Position numbers and translations under genes: made by a program
Shown: piece by piece, positions 8,864 through 17,258 of the stretch
Numbering within the stretch: the first letter of the stretch is position 1
How the letters are laid out: every line of letters starts with the position of its first letter
The notes under the pieces: model-generated
The model's input: only the letters and a program-made list of their open reading frames with translations
Told to the model about the DNA's origin: nothing
Databases searched by the model: none
NCBI GenBank assembly: GCA_023213235.1
Contig: CP096137.1
Coordinates: 197,587 to 261,586, forward strand
DNA: 64,000 nt
From: Elusimicrobiota bacterium
GTDB lineage: Bacteria > Elusimicrobiota > Elusimicrobia > UBA1565 > UBA9628
Direction of reading: 5' to 3'

Positions 8864-9344
8864 TCACTTCGTCGTCGCGCCCGCCCCGCCGGCGGGCGGA
8901 ATCGGCACGTCGATTCTCAGGGTGGGGCAGTCGGGATTGTGCCCCGGATTAATCGGCATATAAGTGATTCCGGAGGCGGATCGCAGGAGACAGATTCGCG
9001 AAGGGTCCTCCGCTGACGAGATTCGCAGACTCGACGAGGGGCGAATTCGAACGGAGATAAGGTTCGATCTCCGAAGCGGAAGCAGCGGAGACGGCGCCGC
9101 CCGCTGATGCGGAGAAGGTGATCGATGCCGAGGAGACCTCTGGGGGGACGATGCCGGGAATATCGATGAAATTCTTGCCGGTCACATCGATCTGGCTGGC
9201 CTTGGGCAGTGAGCTGGCCGAGAAGGAGCGCTGTTCGCCGTATGGCTTTCGGATATTCTTCGACCGAGCTTCGCCCGCCAATGCCCGGCCGCCGACCGCT
9301 AGCATTAGGCAGGTTAAGGCCGCGATCTGAAGTAAGGTAGGCAT
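8864..9344 (-). CDS. Small secreted protein of unknown function (two probable frameshifts)
   Basis: About 160 residues once read through. It begins with a signal peptide (MPTLLQIAALTCLMLAVGGRALA). Adding one base to the short runs at 9003-9005 and 8978-8979 gives a continuous C-terminal part, including 'LRESVSCDPASGITYMPIN' and then 'PGHNPDCPTLRIDVPIPP', ending at the TGA at 8864-8866. The unrepaired frame stops at 8949. Two Cys in the C-terminal part could form a disulphide. No family recognised. A TACTCT hexamer lies 6 bases before the ATG. Confidence 0.5.
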
Positions 9345-9350
9345 ACGCTG

Positions 9351-9356
9351 AGAGTA
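9351..9356 (-). promoter_or_regulatory. -10-like hexamer TACTCT
   Basis: Minus-strand TACTCT ends 6 bases before ATG 9344; weak match but same placement as the other leaderless starts. Confidence 0.3.
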
Positions 9357-9388
9357 ACAGGAGCGGGCCCGTGACGCCAGGGAAAAAG

Positions 9389-9394
9389 TAAGAT
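9389..9394 (+). promoter_or_regulatory. -10 hexamer TAAGAT
   Basis: TAAGAT ends 6 bases before the deaminase ATG at 9401; predicted leaderless start. Confidence 0.45.
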
Positions 9395-9400
9395 GCGGCA

Positions 9401-9841
9401 ATGAGCGACAAGGAGCTCGTGCGTGAGGCGTATCTGGAAGCCAAGAAGGGCTACGACGAGGGCGGGCTGCCGATCGGCTCGGTGCTCGTCGACGCGAAGG
9501 GCGCGATCGTCGCGCGCGGGCACAACATGCGCGTGCAGACCGGCGATCCGACCGCGCACGCGGAGGTCGTCTGCCTCCGAAACGCCGGCCGCCGCCGCGA
9601 CTGGCCGGAGCTGACCCTCGTCTCCTCGCTCTCGCCCTGCGTCATGTGCACGGGCACGACCCTTCTCTACCGCATCCCGCGCGTCGTCGTGGGGGAGAAC
9701 AAGAATTTCCTCGGCGCCGAGGATCTGTTCGCCGCTCGCGGCGTGAAGCTTTCCGTGCTTCAGGACCCCGACTGCGTCGCGCTCATGGAGAAGTTCGTGC
9801 GCGAGAAGCCCGACCTCTGGAACGAGGACATCGGCCTCTAA
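9401..9841 (+). CDS. Cytosine/nucleoside deaminase (CDA fold)
   Basis: 146 residues with the zinc signature of the cytidine deaminase superfamily: TAHAEVV (His and catalytic Glu, residues ~52-58) and SPCVMC (two Cys ligands, ~86-91). Length and the C-terminal 'KPDLWNEDIGL' resemble yeast-type cytosine deaminase (Fcy1), which converts cytosine to uracil for pyrimidine salvage. A guanine or other nucleobase deaminase remains possible. The gene lies just upstream of a tRNA gene. Confidence 0.8.
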   Translation: MSDKELVREAYLEAKKGYDEGGLPIGSVLVDAKGAIVARGHNMRVQTGDPTAHAEVVCLRNAGRRRDWPELTLVSSLSPCVMCTGTTLLYRIPRVVVGENKNFLGAEDLFAARGVKLSVLQDPDCVALMEKFVREKPDLWNEDIGL

Positions 9842-9859
9842 AAGGTACAATCCACCGTC

Positions 9860-9944
9860 GGGCAGGTGGTGAAACTGGTCAGACACTGGAGACTTAAAAT
9901 CTCCCGGCCGCAAGGCCATGTGGGTTCGAGTCCCACCCTGCCCA
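9860..9944 (+). tRNA. tRNA-Leu (anticodon UAA)
   Basis: Acceptor stem GGGCAGG (9860-9866) pairs with CCTGCCC (9937-9943). The anticodon stem GGAGA/TCTCC encloses the loop CTTAAAA, giving anticodon TAA (Leu). A long variable arm (CGGCCGCAAGGCC region) fits a class II tRNA, and the T-loop GGTTCGAGTCC is present. No CCA is encoded in full. Confidence 0.93.
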
Positions 9945-9960
9945 TGATTTGCGCGTTTGG

Positions 9961-9966
9961 TATGAT
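9961..9966 (+). promoter_or_regulatory. Extended -10 (TGG-TATGAT) of psd operon
   Basis: TATGAT preceded by TGG (extended -10 form) ends 9 bases before the psd ATG. It begins only 17 bases after the tRNA, so psd-pssA-dut probably has its own nearly leaderless transcript. Confidence 0.5.
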
Positions 9967-9975
9967 AGCCCACTC

Positions 9976-10617
9976 ATGAAAATCGCTCCTCAAGCCTGGC
10001 AGTTCGTGATCCCCGCCGTCGCGGCCGGGGCCGTCGGCATGTGGCTGATGGGACGCCCGTCGACCGTGATCCCCGGCACCTTGCTCTCCTTCGTGTCGTT
10101 CGGCTTCGCCGCGTTCACGACCTACTTCTTCCGCGACCCCGAGCGCGCGCTCCCGACGGACGGCCGCATCTACTCGCCCGGCGACGGCGTCGTGCTCTCC
10201 GTCGCGCGCGAGGGCCCCGGCGACACGATGACCTGCCGCATCTTCCTGTCGGTCTTCGACGTCCACATCCAGCGCGCCCCGACGGACGGGCGCGTGACGA
10301 AGGTCGCCGAAGTCCCGGGCTCCTTCGCCGCCGCGATGAAGGACGCCGCGCGCGGCAACTACCGCGTCGTCATGACGATCGAGAAGGAGGGGCGCGGCCC
10401 GCTCGTCGTCGAGCAGATCTCCGGCCTCATCGCGCGGCGCATCGAGTGCTGGCGCAAGCCCGGCGACGAGGTGAAGACGGGCGAGAAGTACGGCATCATC
10501 TACTTCGGCTCCCAGGCGGCCGTCCACTTCCCCGCCGGCTCCCAGTGCACCGTCAAGCCCGGCGACCGCGTCGCCGGCGGCGTGACCCCCATCGGAGAAT
10601 GGACAAGCAAGCGCTGA
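9976..10617 (+). CDS. psd: Phosphatidylserine decarboxylase proenzyme
   Basis: 213 residues, the short 'archaeal-type' Psd common in diverse bacteria. Two N-terminal hydrophobic segments (residues ~8-25 and ~32-50) precede the catalytic domain with FRDPER, YSPGDGVV, IFLSVFDVHIQRAP and the late FGS motif (IIYFGSQ), where self-cleavage makes the pyruvoyl group. It decarboxylates phosphatidylserine to phosphatidylethanolamine at the inner membrane. The next gene, pssA, makes its substrate and overlaps it by 19 bases. Confidence 0.92.
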   Translation: MKIAPQAWQFVIPAVAAGAVGMWLMGRPSTVIPGTLLSFVSFGFAAFTTYFFRDPERALPTDGRIYSPGDGVVLSVAREGPGDTMTCRIFLSVFDVHIQRAPTDGRVTKVAEVPGSFAAAMKDAARGNYRVVMTIEKEGRGPLVVEQISGLIARRIECWRKPGDEVKTGEKYGIIYFGSQAAVHFPAGSQCTVKPGDRVAGGVTPIGEWTSKR

Positions 10618-11411
10618 AGCGGGGCGGCCAGGTCCTCGCTCCGTCGCTCTTCACGCTCGCCAACATGGCGTGCGGTTTCTACGCCCTGCTGTCCTCGGTC
10701 CGCGGAGAGTTCGTCTCCTCGTGCACGGCGATCCTGGCGGGCATGCTCTTCGACGCGCTCGACGGGCGCGTCGCGCGCCTCGTGCACGGCGAATCCGACT
10801 TCGGCGTCGAGTTCGACTCGATGGCCGACTTCCTGACCTTCGGCGTGGCGCCCGCCCACATGATGTACGCGTTCATCCTGAAGGACTACGGCGCCTGGGG
10901 CGACGCGATCGCGTTCTTCTACGCGATGTGCGGCGGCCTTCGCCTGGCGCGCTTCAACGCGACGGCGCACGCGGGCCTCGGCTCGAAGACGCACTTCACC
11001 GGCCTGGCGATCCCCGCGGGCGCGGGCTTCCTCGCCGGCTTCATCCTGCTCTACCAGAAGATCGAGGAGGGACGGCCCGGCGGCACGTGGAAGCTGCTGA
11101 TGGACCAGATCCCGGCGCTGTACGGCCTGGCGCCCGCGATGACGATCATCATCGCCCTGCTCATGGTCTCGACGATCCCGTACCCCGCCTTCAAGCAGCC
11201 GGGCGTCATCCGCCCGAAGTCCGTCGCCGCGATCACGATCCTGCTCGGCATCGGCCTGCTGATCTTCTACTACCCGCTGATGATCCTCTTCGTCGTGTTC
11301 TTCTTCTACGCGCTGCTCGGCCCCGTGTCGTGGATCGCGCGGACGGTCGGCCAGCTGTTCGGCTGGAAGCCGCCGCAGCACGACCACGTCAACTACGGAG
11401 AGCACCTGTGA
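10599..11411 (+). CDS. pssA: CDP-diacylglycerol-serine O-phosphatidyltransferase
   Basis: 270-residue polytopic enzyme with the CDP-alcohol phosphotransferase motif DALDGRVAR...G...D...D (residues ~50-72), which binds metal and CDP-diacylglycerol. It makes phosphatidylserine from CDP-diacylglycerol and serine. The ATG at 10599 is inside the psd end, with GGAGA just upstream, so the two are translationally coupled. About seven hydrophobic helices follow. Together with psd this implies a phosphatidylethanolamine membrane. Confidence 0.93.
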   Translation: MDKQALKRGGQVLAPSLFTLANMACGFYALLSSVRGEFVSSCTAILAGMLFDALDGRVARLVHGESDFGVEFDSMADFLTFGVAPAHMMYAFILKDYGAWGDAIAFFYAMCGGLRLARFNATAHAGLGSKTHFTGLAIPAGAGFLAGFILLYQKIEEGRPGGTWKLLMDQIPALYGLAPAMTIIIALLMVSTIPYPAFKQPGVIRPKSVAAITILLGIGLLIFYYPLMILFVVFFFYALLGPVSWIARTVGQLFGWKPPQHDHVNYGEHL

Positions 11412-11836
11412 GCCGCGGAACCCTGCCGATGAAGCGCCTGATGGACGGCGCCACCTTGCCGACGCGCGCGCATCCCGACGACGCCGGCCTCGATCTCTAC
11501 GCGCTCGAGGACGCCGCGCTCGCCCCGGGCGAGGGGAAGATCGTCAAGACCGGCGTCGCCCTCGCGATCCCCGACGCGCACGTCGGCCTCGTCTGCGACC
11601 GCTCGTCGATGGCCAAGAAGGGCCTGAAGACCGCCGGCGGCGTCATCGACGCCGGCTACCGCGGCGAGCTCGGGGTCATGCTGTGGAACATCTCCGCGCA
11701 GGCGCACTCGGTGAACAAGGGCGAGCGCATCGCGCAGCTGCTCGTCATCCCGATCGCCGTGCCCGCGCCCGTCGAGGTCGAGGACCTCGGCGCCACCGCC
11801 CGCGGCGCCGGCGGCTTCGGTTCCACCGGAAAATAA
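11408..11836 (+). CDS. dut: dUTP diphosphatase
   Basis: 142 residues (GTG start overlapping the pssA stop as GTGA; ATG 11429 is an alternative). All five trimeric dUTPase motifs are visible: AGLDLYA, DRSSMAKKG, GVIDAGYRGELGV, GERIAQLL and the C-terminal GGFGSTGK arm. It hydrolyses dUTP to dUMP and pyrophosphate, keeping uracil out of DNA and supplying dTMP synthesis. A dCTP deaminase gene at 50.5 kb would feed it. Confidence 0.95.
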   Translation: MSRGTLPMKRLMDGATLPTRAHPDDAGLDLYALEDAALAPGEGKIVKTGVALAIPDAHVGLVCDRSSMAKKGLKTAGGVIDAGYRGELGVMLWNISAQAHSVNKGERIAQLLVIPIAVPAPVEVEDLGATARGAGGFGSTGK

Positions 11837-11850
11837 GAATCGTTAAGAAA

Positions 11851-11921
11851 GGGTGTCAGGCCTCACAATTAACGATTCTCTATGGGCCGACGAGAATCGT
11901 TAATTGTGAGGCCTGACACCC
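11851..11921. repeat. REP-like palindrome, copy 2
   Basis: Perfect 30-base arms (11851-11880, 11892-11921) around an 11-base loop. The outer part is GGGTGTCAGGCCT and the inner part ends AATTAACGATTCTC. It lies between convergent genes (dut and lssY) and could terminate both transcripts. AGAATCGTTAA at 11836-11846 is an extra copy of the inner right arm and could compete for pairing with 11869-11879. Confidence 0.88.
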
Positions 11922-11931
11922 TATAACGGTT

Positions 11932-12615
11932 CTACTCCAGCTCGATGAGGGCGACGCGGCCGTCGGTGTGGAACTTGTAGCCCTTGTCGTTGGCGCCTTC
12001 GCGCGGCAGGGACGGATGTGGGACGAGGGTCACGCGCGTGAGGCGTGGGGAGTCCTTGAGGGATGCGGCGATCCAGTCGCGCTCGGCGTCGAGGTCGGGG
12101 TCGCGGACGTGCGAGAGGTCGCGCCAGCGGATCGAGAGGTCGTAATCGCCGGCGCCCCACCAGAGGGCGCGGCCTTGCGGGTCGCGCAGACCGGTGTCCC
12201 AGAGCCGGAAGTGGTGGCGCGCGGAGAGGAACTTCGTCGGCACCGACCAGTTCATGTCCTGGCGTCGTCCTTCGAGCCAGTACTCGTTCATCGGCGGGAA
12301 CGACGCGACGGGGCGGCCGCGGATCAGCTCGCCCAGGCCCAGGCGCAGGGAACGGCGGATCGTGCCCGGGACCTCGGTCCAGCCGGACGTCGTCAGCGCC
12401 TCGCGCACGGCGATCTCGTTTCCGACGAAGACGACGTTGAGCGGGTTTCCCTCGCGCCCGAGCCGGCCCTTGTTCATGACGGGCAGCGCCGCGATCTCGG
12501 CCTCCGCGGAAGCCACGGCCCGGCGCGGGGCGGGCTCGGCGGGGCGCTCGGGCAGGACGCGGTCGAGGCTCAGCGCGAGGAACAGGACCGGGACCGCGAG
12601 AAAAACCCGGCGCAC
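11932..12615 (-). CDS. LssY C-terminal domain-like protein
   Basis: 227 residues with one N-terminal membrane segment (VFLAVPVLFLALSLD). The segment 'GNPLNVVFVGNEIAVREALTTSGW' and the following WDTGLRD/LWWGAGDYD/HVRDPDLDAERDW blocks match the LssY C-terminal domain layout found in envelope proteins. The biochemical role is unknown. The GTG at 12615 lies 3 bases from the metG stop, so it is probably the last gene of the tmk-holB-metG operon. Confidence 0.65.
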   Translation of the reverse strand: MRRVFLAVPVLFLALSLDRVLPERPAEPAPRRAVASAEAEIAALPVMNKGRLGREGNPLNVVFVGNEIAVREALTTSGWTEVPGTIRRSLRLGLGELIRGRPVASFPPMNEYWLEGRRQDMNWSVPTKFLSARHHFRLWDTGLRDPQGRALWWGAGDYDLSIRWRDLSHVRDPDLDAERDWIAASLKDSPRLTRVTLVPHPSLPREGANDKGYKFHTDGRVALIELE

Positions 12616-12617
12616 GG

Positions 12618-14129
12618 CTAGATCTTGCGCGGGAAGAGGACGGGTCCCTTCAGGATGGGCCCCGGGTGCTCCTTCTTGCCGGCGAGGACGTCCTCGGCCG
12701 TCAGCAGGTCGGGGAAGTGGCGCACGCCGAGCTGCATCTGGATCTTGGCCGCCGTCGCGGGCATGAACGGGTCGAGCCAGCCGCCGACGAGGCGCAGCGA
12801 GCAGACCAGGTCGAAGAGCACGAGCTCGCAGGCCTTCATGTCGGTCTTGGCCAGCTTCCACGGCGCCTTCTCGTTGACGAGCGCGTTGAGGTCGCGCACG
12901 ACCTCCCAGATGATGTCGAGGGCGCCGGAGAAGTCGAGCGCTTCCATCTTCGCGGCGATATCGGGCGTGCGCCGGGCCACCGCGGTCGTGCGGAAGTCCG
13001 GCGTCAGCTCGGGCTTGACCGGCAACTTGCCGCCGAGGAACTTGTCGACCATCTCCGAGACGCGCGAGACGAGGTTGCCGAGGTCGTTGGCGAGCTCCGC
13101 GTTGTAGCGCTTGGTCAGGGACGCCTTCGAGAAGTCCCCGTCGTTGCCGAAGGGCATCTCGCGCAAAAGGAAGTAGCGGAACGCGTCGACGCCGAACTCG
13201 AGCGTGATCTCGTAGGGATCGACGAAGTTCCCGGCCGACTTGGACATCTTCTTGCCCTCGACGGTCCACCAGCCGTGCGCGAAGACCTTCTTCGGCAGCG
13301 GCAGTCCGGCGGCCATGAGCATCGCGGGCCAGATCACCGCGTGGAAGCGGAAGATCTCCTTGCCGACGATGTGCACGTCGGCGGGCCACAGCGTCGTGCC
13401 GGCGGCGGCCGACCAGTAGTTGATCAGGGCGTCGAACCAGACGTAGACCGTGTGGTCGGGATCGCCGGGGACGGGCACGCCCCACTTGACCTTGGTGCGC
13501 GAGACCGAGATGTCTTCGAGGCCGCCCTCGACGAAGCGCAGGATTTCGGACGCGCGGTGGGAGGGGGCGAGGAAGCCGGGGTTGGCCTTGTAATGCTCGA
13601 GCAACGCGGGCCCGTACTTCGAGAGCTTGAAGAAGTAGGTCTCCTCGGAGAGCGTCTGCAGGGGCTTGCCCGAGTCGGGGCCGAGCAGGATGCCCTTCGG
13701 GCTCTTGATCGCGTCGCTCTCCTTTACGAAGGACTCGCTGACGACGTCGTAGAGGCCCTCGTACTTGCCCTTGTAGACGTCGCCGTTCTTGAGCAGCAGG
13801 GCGAAGAGCTCCTGGACCTTGTCCTCGTGGCGCTTCTCCGTCGTGCGGATGTAGTCGTCATGGCGCACGTCGAGGTGCTTCCAGAGATCCCGGAACAGCG
13901 CGGAGGTCGCGTCGCAGAAGTCGATCGTGTGCTTGCCCGCGGCCTTCGCCGCGTCCTCGATCTTCTGGCCGTGCTCGTCGGTGCCCGTCAGCATGAACGC
14001 CTCGCGGCCGCGGCTTCGCTGCCAGCGCGCGAGCACGTCGGCGGCGATCGTCGTGTACGCGTGGCCGATGTGCGGCGCCGCGTTGATGTAGTAGATCGGA
14101 GTCGTGATGTAGTAGGGCTTCATGGTCAT
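12618..14129 (-). CDS. metG: Methionine-tRNA ligase
   Basis: 503 residues. Class I synthetase signatures are PHIGHAY (residues ~19-25) and KMSKSAGN (~295). It charges initiator and elongator tRNA-Met. The connective peptide lacks the paired CxxC zinc motifs (the region reads KGKYEGLYDVVSESF), so it belongs to the zinc-free short type. There is no C-terminal tRNA-binding EMAP domain. The ATG at 14129 overlaps the holB stop (ATGA). Confidence 0.95.
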   Translation of the reverse strand: MTMKPYYITTPIYYINAAPHIGHAYTTIAADVLARWQRSRGREAFMLTGTDEHGQKIEDAAKAAGKHTIDFCDATSALFRDLWKHLDVRHDDYIRTTEKRHEDKVQELFALLLKNGDVYKGKYEGLYDVVSESFVKESDAIKSPKGILLGPDSGKPLQTLSEETYFFKLSKYGPALLEHYKANPGFLAPSHRASEILRFVEGGLEDISVSRTKVKWGVPVPGDPDHTVYVWFDALINYWSAAAGTTLWPADVHIVGKEIFRFHAVIWPAMLMAAGLPLPKKVFAHGWWTVEGKKMSKSAGNFVDPYEITLEFGVDAFRYFLLREMPFGNDGDFSKASLTKRYNAELANDLGNLVSRVSEMVDKFLGGKLPVKPELTPDFRTTAVARRTPDIAAKMEALDFSGALDIIWEVVRDLNALVNEKAPWKLAKTDMKACELVLFDLVCSLRLVGGWLDPFMPATAAKIQMQLGVRHFPDLLTAEDVLAGKKEHPGPILKGPVLFPRKI

Positions 14130-15057
14130 CGGGAGGCCTCGGCCTCGAGGGCCGCGAGAGTCAGGATCAATTTCGGATCGGCGTTGGCGCGAAGGGCCGC
14201 GCGCAGCCGCAGAAGCTCGCGAAGGGGCCCTTCGATGCGGCCGAAGGACGCTTCCCCGTCGAGGTGGCGGCGGCGCAGGTCCTGGCCGAGCGAGTACAAG
14301 GCGCGCTCGACCTTCACGCGGGCCGCCGGGAGGTCCTTGGGGAGGCCGTCGGAGGCGGTCACGGCGGCGAGCGGGCCGGCGCCCTTGGGCAGGCCGTCGT
14401 CCTCCGCGAGCTCGAGCGCGCGGCCGGCGGAGCCGTCGGAGAGCGCGGCGAGCTTCTTCGCCTGGGCGGGGGCATGCCGCGCCCGGTCAGGATCTTCTCG
14501 AGGACGGGCTCGGGCAGGGGGCCGAAGGGAACGGTGAAGCAGCGCGAGGAGATCGTGCGCGGCAGGCGCTCGCGCTGGGTCGCGCCGAGGATCCACAGCG
14601 TCTTCTCCTGCGGCTCCTCGAGAATCTTGAGCATCGCGTTGGCCGCCGCCTCGTTGAGGCGCTGGGCGTCGGGGATCACGGCGATCTTCCAGCCGTCGAG
14701 CATCGACTTGAAGCTGAGGTCCTTGAGCAGGTGGCGGATCGTGTCCACCTTCCAGATCTTCTGCTTCTCCGGGTCCTCCTCCTCGAGCGCGGCCTGATAG
14801 GAGGCGTCGACGATCACGCAGTCGGGGTGCGAGCGGCCGTCGACGCCGCGGCAGTCGGGGCACTCGCCGCAGGACGCCTCGCCCGTGAACGGGCGCTCGC
14901 GGCACAGCAGGCCCTTCGCGACCTCGATCGCGGCGAGGCTCTTGCCGACGCCCTCCGGGCCGATGAGCAGGATCGCCGACGGCAGGCGGCCGGAGGAGAG
15001 CAGGCCCTCGAGCGTCTTGACCGCGCGGCGCTGGCCGAGGACCTTGTCGAGACGCAT
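14126..15057 (-). CDS. holB: DNA polymerase III subunit delta' (one frameshift)
   Basis: About 310 residues when read through. AAA+ clamp-loader fold: Walker A GPEGVGKS (residues ~33-40), a zinc module CGECPDC, Walker B-like [20 protein letters not shown], and sensor TISSRC. It is part of the complex that loads the beta clamp. After 'ILTGRGMPP' one more C in the run at 14468-14472 joins the frame to '[19 protein letters not shown]', the usual C-terminal lid. The start overlaps the tmk stop (TGATG), a common tmk-holB pairing. Confidence 0.9.
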
Positions 15058-15674
15058 CAGATTTTCTTCGAGACGAGTTCCAAGATCGTCCGTTGAAGGA
15101 CGTCCACGGGGAGCCTGCCGTCGAGAACGACCGCCTTCTTGTCGGCCTTGGCCGCCTTCAGATAGCCGTCGCGTACTCTCTTGCGGAACTCGGCGTTCTC
15201 TCGTTCCAGGCGGTCGAGCTCGCGGTTCTGGTCGCGCGTGTCGAATTCATCCGTCGGAATGTCGAGAAGGATCGTCAGATCGGGCGTCAATCCGCCGGTC
15301 GCGATCGCGTTGAGGGTGCCGGTCGTCTTCAGGCCGAGGCCGCGCGCGGCGCCCTGGTAGGCGTCCGTCGACATCGTGAAGCGCTCAGAGACGACGACCT
15401 GGCCGGCCTCGAGCGCGGGGCGGATCTTCTCGGCCGTGTGCTGCGCGCGCGAGGCTTCATAAAGGAAGAGCTCCGCCAACGGGTCGATGTCCAGGTTCGG
15501 ATCGAGCAGGACCTTGCGCACGCCCTCGGCCACGGAGGTGCCGCCGGGCTCGCGCGTGTGAAGCACGTCTCGCCCGCGGCCGCGCAGGGAGTCGGCCAGG
15601 AGCCGTGCCTGGGTGGACTTGCCGGACTTGTCGGGGCCCTCGAGGACGACGAAAAGGCCTTTGGCGCGGGACAT
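15057..15674 (-). CDS. tmk: Thymidylate kinase
   Basis: 205 residues. P-loop GPDKSGKST near the N-terminus, TREPGGTS (substrate/LID region) and [13 protein letters not shown], which corresponds to the DRY/DRYxxS segment in variant form. It phosphorylates dTMP to dTDP. ATG 15674 is preferred to ATG 15683 because the latter overlaps the TAGAAT hexamer, while 15674 lies 7 bases after it. First gene of tmk-holB-metG-lssY. Confidence 0.92.
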   Translation of the reverse strand: MSRAKGLFVVLEGPDKSGKSTQARLLADSLRGRGRDVLHTREPGGTSVAEGVRKVLLDPNLDIDPLAELFLYEASRAQHTAEKIRPALEAGQVVVSERFTMSTDAYQGAARGLGLKTTGTLNAIATGGLTPDLTILLDIPTDEFDTRDQNRELDRLERENAEFRKRVRDGYLKAAKADKKAVVLDGRLPVDVLQRTILELVSKKI

Positions 15675-15681
15675 GAGGGGC

Positions 15682-15687
15682 ATTCTA
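15682..15687 (-). promoter_or_regulatory. -10 hexamer TAGAAT of tmk operon
   Basis: Minus-strand TAGAAT ends 7 bases before ATG 15674; it decides the tmk start. Confidence 0.5.
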
Positions 15688-15706
15688 ACAAATACGGCCG
15701 CGCGGC

Positions 15707-16165
15707 TCAGTCGTCGAAGTCCGGATCGTGCGGCGGGAGGCCTTCGGGGCGAGGCCCGTCGGCGGACGAGGGCGCTTCGCGCCGCTGCTCGCGCGGCGGC
15801 GGGGGCTGGCCGCGGCGGATCGGTATGCGCTTGAGGCCTCCGGTTTCGGGGTCCTGCACCAGCCCGCTCGAGACCGGCGGCGGGGGCGCGAACTCCCGGG
15901 CAGGGCCGGACGGGCGCGAGTAAGTCGTCTTATAGTAGAAGGCGAACCCGATCATCCACATCATGACGACGCAGACGGCGATGACGCGGCCGGTCCACGG
16001 GTTGAACTTGACGGGCTCGGACGGCGCCGCGATCTTGGCCAGGGCCTCGGCCGCCAGCTTCTTCTCGCGCTCCTTGCGCTCCCGCAGCTTCGCGAAGATC
16101 GCGCCGCACGACGGGCACTCCGTCGCGGCGTCCGGGGCCGCCGCCGAGCACATAGGACACTTCAT
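15707..16165 (-). CDS. Zinc-ribbon membrane protein
   Basis: 152 residues. The N-terminus has two knuckles, CPMC and CPSC (residues ~3-20), forming a zinc ribbon. A charged helix (KLRERKEREKKLAAEALAKI) follows, then one membrane segment (~60-78) and a Pro-rich C-terminal tail. Soluble N-terminus is probably cytoplasmic. Proteins of this plan are common but of unknown function. A TAGAAT hexamer lies 7 bases before the ATG. Confidence 0.6.
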   Translation of the reverse strand: MKCPMCSAAAPDAATECPSCGAIFAKLRERKEREKKLAAEALAKIAAPSEPVKFNPWTGRVIAVCVVMMWMIGFAFYYKTTYSRPSGPAREFAPPPPVSSGLVQDPETGGLKRIPIRRGQPPPPREQRREAPSSADGPRPEGLPPHDPDFDD

Positions 16166-16172
16166 CGGTCGA

Positions 16173-16178
16173 ATTCTA
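16173..16178 (-). promoter_or_regulatory. -10 hexamer TAGAAT
   Basis: Minus-strand TAGAAT, 7 bases before the zinc-ribbon ATG 16165. Divergent partner of 16186-16191. Confidence 0.5.
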
Positions 16179-16185
16179 ACATTGA

Positions 16186-16191
16186 TAGAAT
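16186..16191 (+). promoter_or_regulatory. -10 hexamer TAGAAT of the glycosyltransferase run
   Basis: TAGAAT ends 5 bases before the GTG at 16197. With the minus-strand copy 8 bases away, it forms a compact divergent promoter. Confidence 0.5.
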
Positions 16192-16196
16192 ACGGC

Positions 16197-17258
16197 GTGA
16201 AGCCGCGACCCGCCGACGTCCTCGTCGTCAAGTTCCAGGCCCTGGGCGACGTCCTGCGCACGACGAGCCTGCTCGCGCCGCTGCGCCGCCGCGGCTGCCG
16301 TATCTGGTGGCTGACCAAGCCCGATGCGAGAGGCCTGCTCGAGCACAGCCCCCACCTCGAGGGCCTGTACGCGGCCGACCCCGGGGACTCCGCGGCCGCC
16401 GCGCGCATGGCCCGCCGGCTCGCCGGGCGCTTCGACCTCGTGCTCAGCCTCGAGGAGCATCCGGCCGCGGCGCGGATCGCGAAGAGCGCGTGCCGCGGCG
16501 AGCTCGTGGGCGTCACGCTGGAGGGCGGCCGGCTGTCCTACACCCCGTCGAGCGCGCCTTGGTACGGCATGAGCCTGCTCGCCGCCGACCGCGCCGCGGC
16601 GGACGAGCGCAAGGCGGCGAACCGCCGCAGCTACGCGGAGCTCTGGCTCGGCATTCTCGGGCTCAAAGGCGGGCGGGCTCTGCCCGCGCTGCGCCTGCTT
16701 CCGCGCGATCGCGCCGCGGCGCGGCGGCTGAGGGCGAGGCGGGAGCTGCGCGGAGGCGGGCCCCCGATCGCGTTCAACTTCGGGGCGGGCGAGCGCTGGC
16801 CGGCCAAGCGGATCGGCGAGGAAAAGGCCGCGCGCCTGCTCGTCGCGGCGGGACGGGCCTTCGGCCGCCCGCTTCTCGTCCTCTCGGGCAAGGAGGACGA
16901 GGAGGTCCGCCGCAGCCGCCGCGCCGTCGCGGCCGCGGCGCGGATCGACCCGTCGCTGCGTCTCCTGCTGACGCCCCGGCTTCCGCTGCGGCCGTTCGCC
17001 GCTCTGATCGAGGGCTGCGCGGCGCTCGTCACGACCGACAGCCTGGCGCTGCACGTCGCCGCGGCCCTCGCCGTTCCCGCCGTCGCGCTCGTCGGGCCGA
17101 CGTCGGCGGCCGAGCTCGACTTCCACGGGCGCGGGCGCGCGCTGACTCCTCCGGACGGCTGCTCCTGCTTCTACGCCGCGCGCTGCGCCCGGCGCCGTCC
17201 GTGCCTCGACGACATCGCCGAGGCTTCCGTCGTCGCCGCGCTGCGGCGCTGCCTGTGA
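16197..17258 (+). CDS. Glycosyltransferase family 9 (heptosyltransferase-like)
   Basis: 353 residues, GT-B fold. The N-terminus VLVVKFQALGDVLRTT is the GT9 signature, and the C-terminal domain has FNFGAGERWPAKRI and a late TTDSLALHVAAALAVPAVALVGPT block that binds the nucleotide-sugar. GT9 enzymes add heptose or similar sugars to LPS core or other cell-surface glycans at the cytoplasmic face. Cys-rich end (CSCFYAARCARRRPC). The GTG at 16197 is supported by the promoter hexamer and by the family N-terminus. Confidence 0.85.
   Translation: MKPRPADVLVVKFQALGDVLRTTSLLAPLRRRGCRIWWLTKPDARGLLEHSPHLEGLYAADPGDSAAAARMARRLAGRFDLVLSLEEHPAAARIAKSACRGELVGVTLEGGRLSYTPSSAPWYGMSLLAADRAAADERKAANRRSYAELWLGILGLKGGRALPALRLLPRDRAAARRLRARRELRGGGPPIAFNFGAGERWPAKRIGEEKAARLLVAAGRAFGRPLLVLSGKEDEEVRRSRRAVAAAARIDPSLRLLLTPRLPLRPFAALIEGCAALVTTDSLALHVAAALAVPAVALVGPTSAAELDFHGRGRALTPPDGCSCFYAARCARRRPCLDDIAEASVVAALRRCL

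Noticed and set aside
15675..15683. ATG 15683 as the tmk start
   Set aside because: It overlaps the TAGAAT hexamer; ATG 15674 fits both the promoter spacing and the family.
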